NCBI GenBank assembly: GCA_011523615.1
Contig: WTGJ01000002.1
Location: 1 to 60,495 of the forward strand
Length of the DNA: 60,495 bases
Direction of reading: 5' to 3'
From: Chloroflexota bacterium
Lineage (GTDB): Bacteria; Chloroflexota; Anaerolineae; Aggregatilineales; Phototrophicaceae
Of the stretch, positions 60,180 through 60,495 are shown piece by piece. Each line of letters opens with the position of its first letter. The stretch's first letter is position 1. The position numbers and the translations under genes are program-made. The notes under the pieces are model-generated. The model saw only the letters and a program-made list of their open reading frames with translations, had not been told where the DNA came from and did not search any database.

Positions 60180-60495
60180 ATGGTTGTCATGTGGTATGCA
60201 ACGCTCCGCCACCCACGCGCCAGGGTTTTCTTCCTGCGTACGATCGTCGCCTGCGCCTTGTTGGCTCTGCTGGCCGGCTGCTTGCGCTCCTCCAGCTCCG
60301 GTGGCGTCACCGTCATCGCCCCCCTGGCCATACCGACCAACCCCGTCATCACCCCGCAGCTCACCGTCCAGGTATTGCCGACTCGGCCCTTGCCGGTGCT
60401 GGGTACGCCGACGACGGAAACAGAAGTGGTGCGCCTCTACGTCACGCCGGCCGGTTCGCTCGGCCCGATCACCCTCCCCCCGATCACCGAAACCC
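60180..60495 (+). CDS. lipoprotein, N-terminal part (runs off right edge)
   Basis: An open frame of 105 codons without stop to the window edge. A basic start (LRHPRARVFFLR) is followed by a hydrophobic signal and a lipobox ending in LLAGC (Cys34 if the ATG at 60180 is used). Ser/Gly- and Pro/Thr-rich residues follow, typical of a membrane-tethered extracytoplasmic protein with a flexible linker. An in-frame ATG at 60189 is an alternative start. No domain is visible in the available part. Confidence 0.7.
   Translation, partial: MVVMWYATLRHPRARVFFLRTIVACALLALLAGCLRSSSSGGVTVIAPLAIPTNPVITPQLTVQVLPTRPLPVLGTPTTETEVVRLYVTPAGSLGPITLPPITET

Overview
The window is a 60.5-kb, mostly GC-rich bacterial chromosome segment with tightly packed genes. 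I infer a Chloroflexota-like (Anaerolineae/Caldilineae-type) organism. The reasons are the 16S 5' end, the peptidoglycan-binding/LysM L,D-transpeptidase, a SLBB-HhH ComEA, DUF2085 and DUF4956 membrane proteins, and the unusual cysS-rlmB-frr-uppS order. No single marker proves this. An rRNA operon leaves through the left edge, and a lipoprotein gene is cut by the right edge.

Region 1 (1-2.0 kb): the 5' end of 16S rRNA on the minus strand with a near-consensus promoter, a DUF4956 membrane protein and an SDR dehydrogenase.

Region 2 (2.1-30.4 kb) is the highlight: about 28 kb with every gene on the plus strand and very short or overlapping junctions. It opens with two tandem family-5 substrate-binding proteins, two DppB/DppC-type permeases and two ATPases, which make a complete peptide/opine-type ABC importer. 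Next come a hydantoinase/oxoprolinase A subunit, an Asp/Glu/hydantoin-type racemase, two long B subunits and a second A subunit. After that stand seven consecutive, full-length, mutually diverged B-subunit (HyuB) paralogs in tandem. In total there are 2 HyuA and 9 HyuB. All seven tandem copies keep the His-x2-Asp-x21-His triad that aligns with the metal site of acetone carboxylase alpha. The locus reads as an import and ATP-dependent ring-opening (or carboxylation) system with an expanded set of interchangeable B subunits. The substrate is unknown.

Region 3 (30.5-39 kb): a CcdA-TlpA fusion, a DUF2085 membrane protein, a HEAT-repeat protein, a small zinc-finger-like protein, tRNA-Gly(GCC), an L,D-transpeptidase, an S9 peptidase and ComEA.

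Region 4 (39-49.4 kb): a GNAT-ankyrin fusion, the translation/lipid operon cysS-rlmB-frr-uppS followed by a MoxR ATPase, a minus-strand SWIM/PatB/HNH cluster, moaB, small hypothetical genes and a ferredoxin.

Region 5 (49.4-50.4 kb): a sharply AT-rich island with a single trypsin-like protease, probably acquired by transfer.

Region 6 (50.4-60.5 kb): a second L,D-transpeptidase, rsmI, rpsD, an HdeD-like protein, trmB with a long C-terminal extension, a DUF368 transporter, an isoaspartyl peptidase, an alpha/beta hydrolase, SRPBCC and VOC proteins, a rhodanese, a zinc-ribbon mini-protein, tRNA-Cys(GCA) and the truncated lipoprotein. No CRISPR array, transposase or phage gene was seen. No gene-free stretch exceeds about 300 bases.
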